From positions 49,916-113,915 of the forward strand of contig JBFXDD010000014.1 in assembly GCA_050181465.1 (NCBI GenBank): a stretch of 64,000 bases of DNA. Reading direction: 5' to 3'. A program made the translations under genes and the position numbers. The DNA is from JACRLW01 sp050181465 (GTDB lineage: Bacteria > Planctomycetota > UBA1135 > UBA2386). The notes below the pieces were generated by a model. The model worked only from the letters and a program-made list of their open reading frames with translations. It had not been told where the DNA came from and searched no databases. Of this stretch, positions 63,853 through 64,000 are shown one piece after another; the first letter of the stretch is position 1; every line of letters starts with the position of its first letter.

Positions 63853-64000
63853 ATGCTGACTTGGAAGGCGATCCTGGGGTGCTTGTTGGCGATCTTCTTG
63901 TCGCAGTCTGCTCTCCGAGCGTCGGCTGCGGGCGAGCCGATCTCCGCATTCGACGTGGTCCTGATCTGGGCAGAGGCGGACTCCTGCGGGTGTGATGCCA
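63853..64000 (+). CDS. Exported protein of unknown function (partial)
   Basis: Only the first 49 residues are in the window. The ATG is preceded by GAGGAG six to seven bases upstream, a strong ribosome-binding site. Residues 1-26 form a signal peptide (A-I-L-G-C-L-L-A-I-F-L-S, ending A-S-A-A-G). The mature start contains D-S-C-G-C-D. Too short for a family call. Confidence 0.7.
   Translation, partial: MLTWKAILGCLLAIFLSQSALRASAAGEPISAFDVVLIWAEADSCGCDA

Overview
This is a GC-rich bacterial chromosome segment, densely coded on both strands, with no rRNA, tRNA, CRISPR array, prophage or insertion sequence that I could recognise. Many genes start with GTG or TTG, few have a clear Shine-Dalgarno, and many neighbours overlap by 4 bases (ATGA or GTGA). 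Flagellar genes, many exported proteins whose signal peptides end in A-Q, a large share of proteins with no recognisable family, and a DUF1573-like protein beside an orphan sigma factor together suggest a Planctomycetota-like bacterium. That placement is inference from gene content, not from a marker phylogeny.

Layout. 1-584: broken end of an M19 dipeptidase. 637-1698: SprT-like/DUF2786 protein. 1643-4865 (minus): flagellar unit fliA - HDOD - fliO-like - flhF, with a long non-coding leader at 4866-5545. 5546-9049: exported propeller-like protein and apt. 9125-14987 (plus): three exported proteins in a row, namely a PHP hydrolase, a protein with eight CxxC motifs, and a triple trypsin-domain protein. 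15032-24625 (minus): CAP-domain protein, argS, an ABC-F ATPase, a DUF6473-sulfotransferase fusion, a PDZ protein and DUF445. 24801-28738 (plus): sigma-70-like factor followed by three exported or anchored proteins of no clear family, the most accessory-looking locus here. 28773-34717: PaaK-like CoA ligase, acyl-CoA dehydrogenase, enoyl-CoA hydratase and SDR on the minus strand, interrupted by motAB on the plus strand. 34718-35336: structured non-coding DNA with a strong terminator, then rpmG. 35374-37948 (minus): three anchored or exported unknowns. 38328-41952: acyl-CoA carboxylase beta subunit and S9 peptidase. 41974-44446 (minus): coupled thioredoxin-like, hydrolase and DinB genes. 44535-51126 (plus): addB-addA-LOG. 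51193-55569: ExbD-like protein, EamA exporter, a 70-base inverted repeat, DUF4287 protein, methylglutaconyl-CoA hydratase-like protein and M28 peptidase. 55782-59696: two secreted or anchored proteins. 59735-63618 (minus): moxR - DUF58 - transglutaminase. 63853-64000: start of an exported protein, preceded by a (CT)13 tract.

Functional themes: flagellar motility (export, sigma, stator); acyl-CoA and probably leucine degradation (carboxylase beta subunit, two hydratases, acyl-CoA dehydrogenase); double-strand-break repair (AddAB); and a large envelope or secreted proteome of proteases, Cys-rich and unknown proteins. I did not find one unmistakable new defence or biosynthetic system. The best candidates for something undescribed are the sigma-factor locus at 24801-28738, the triple trypsin-domain protein, the exported CxxC protein, the 30-bp-arm inverted repeat in a divergent promoter region, and the terminator with a possible 52-residue ORF or small RNA before rpmG.
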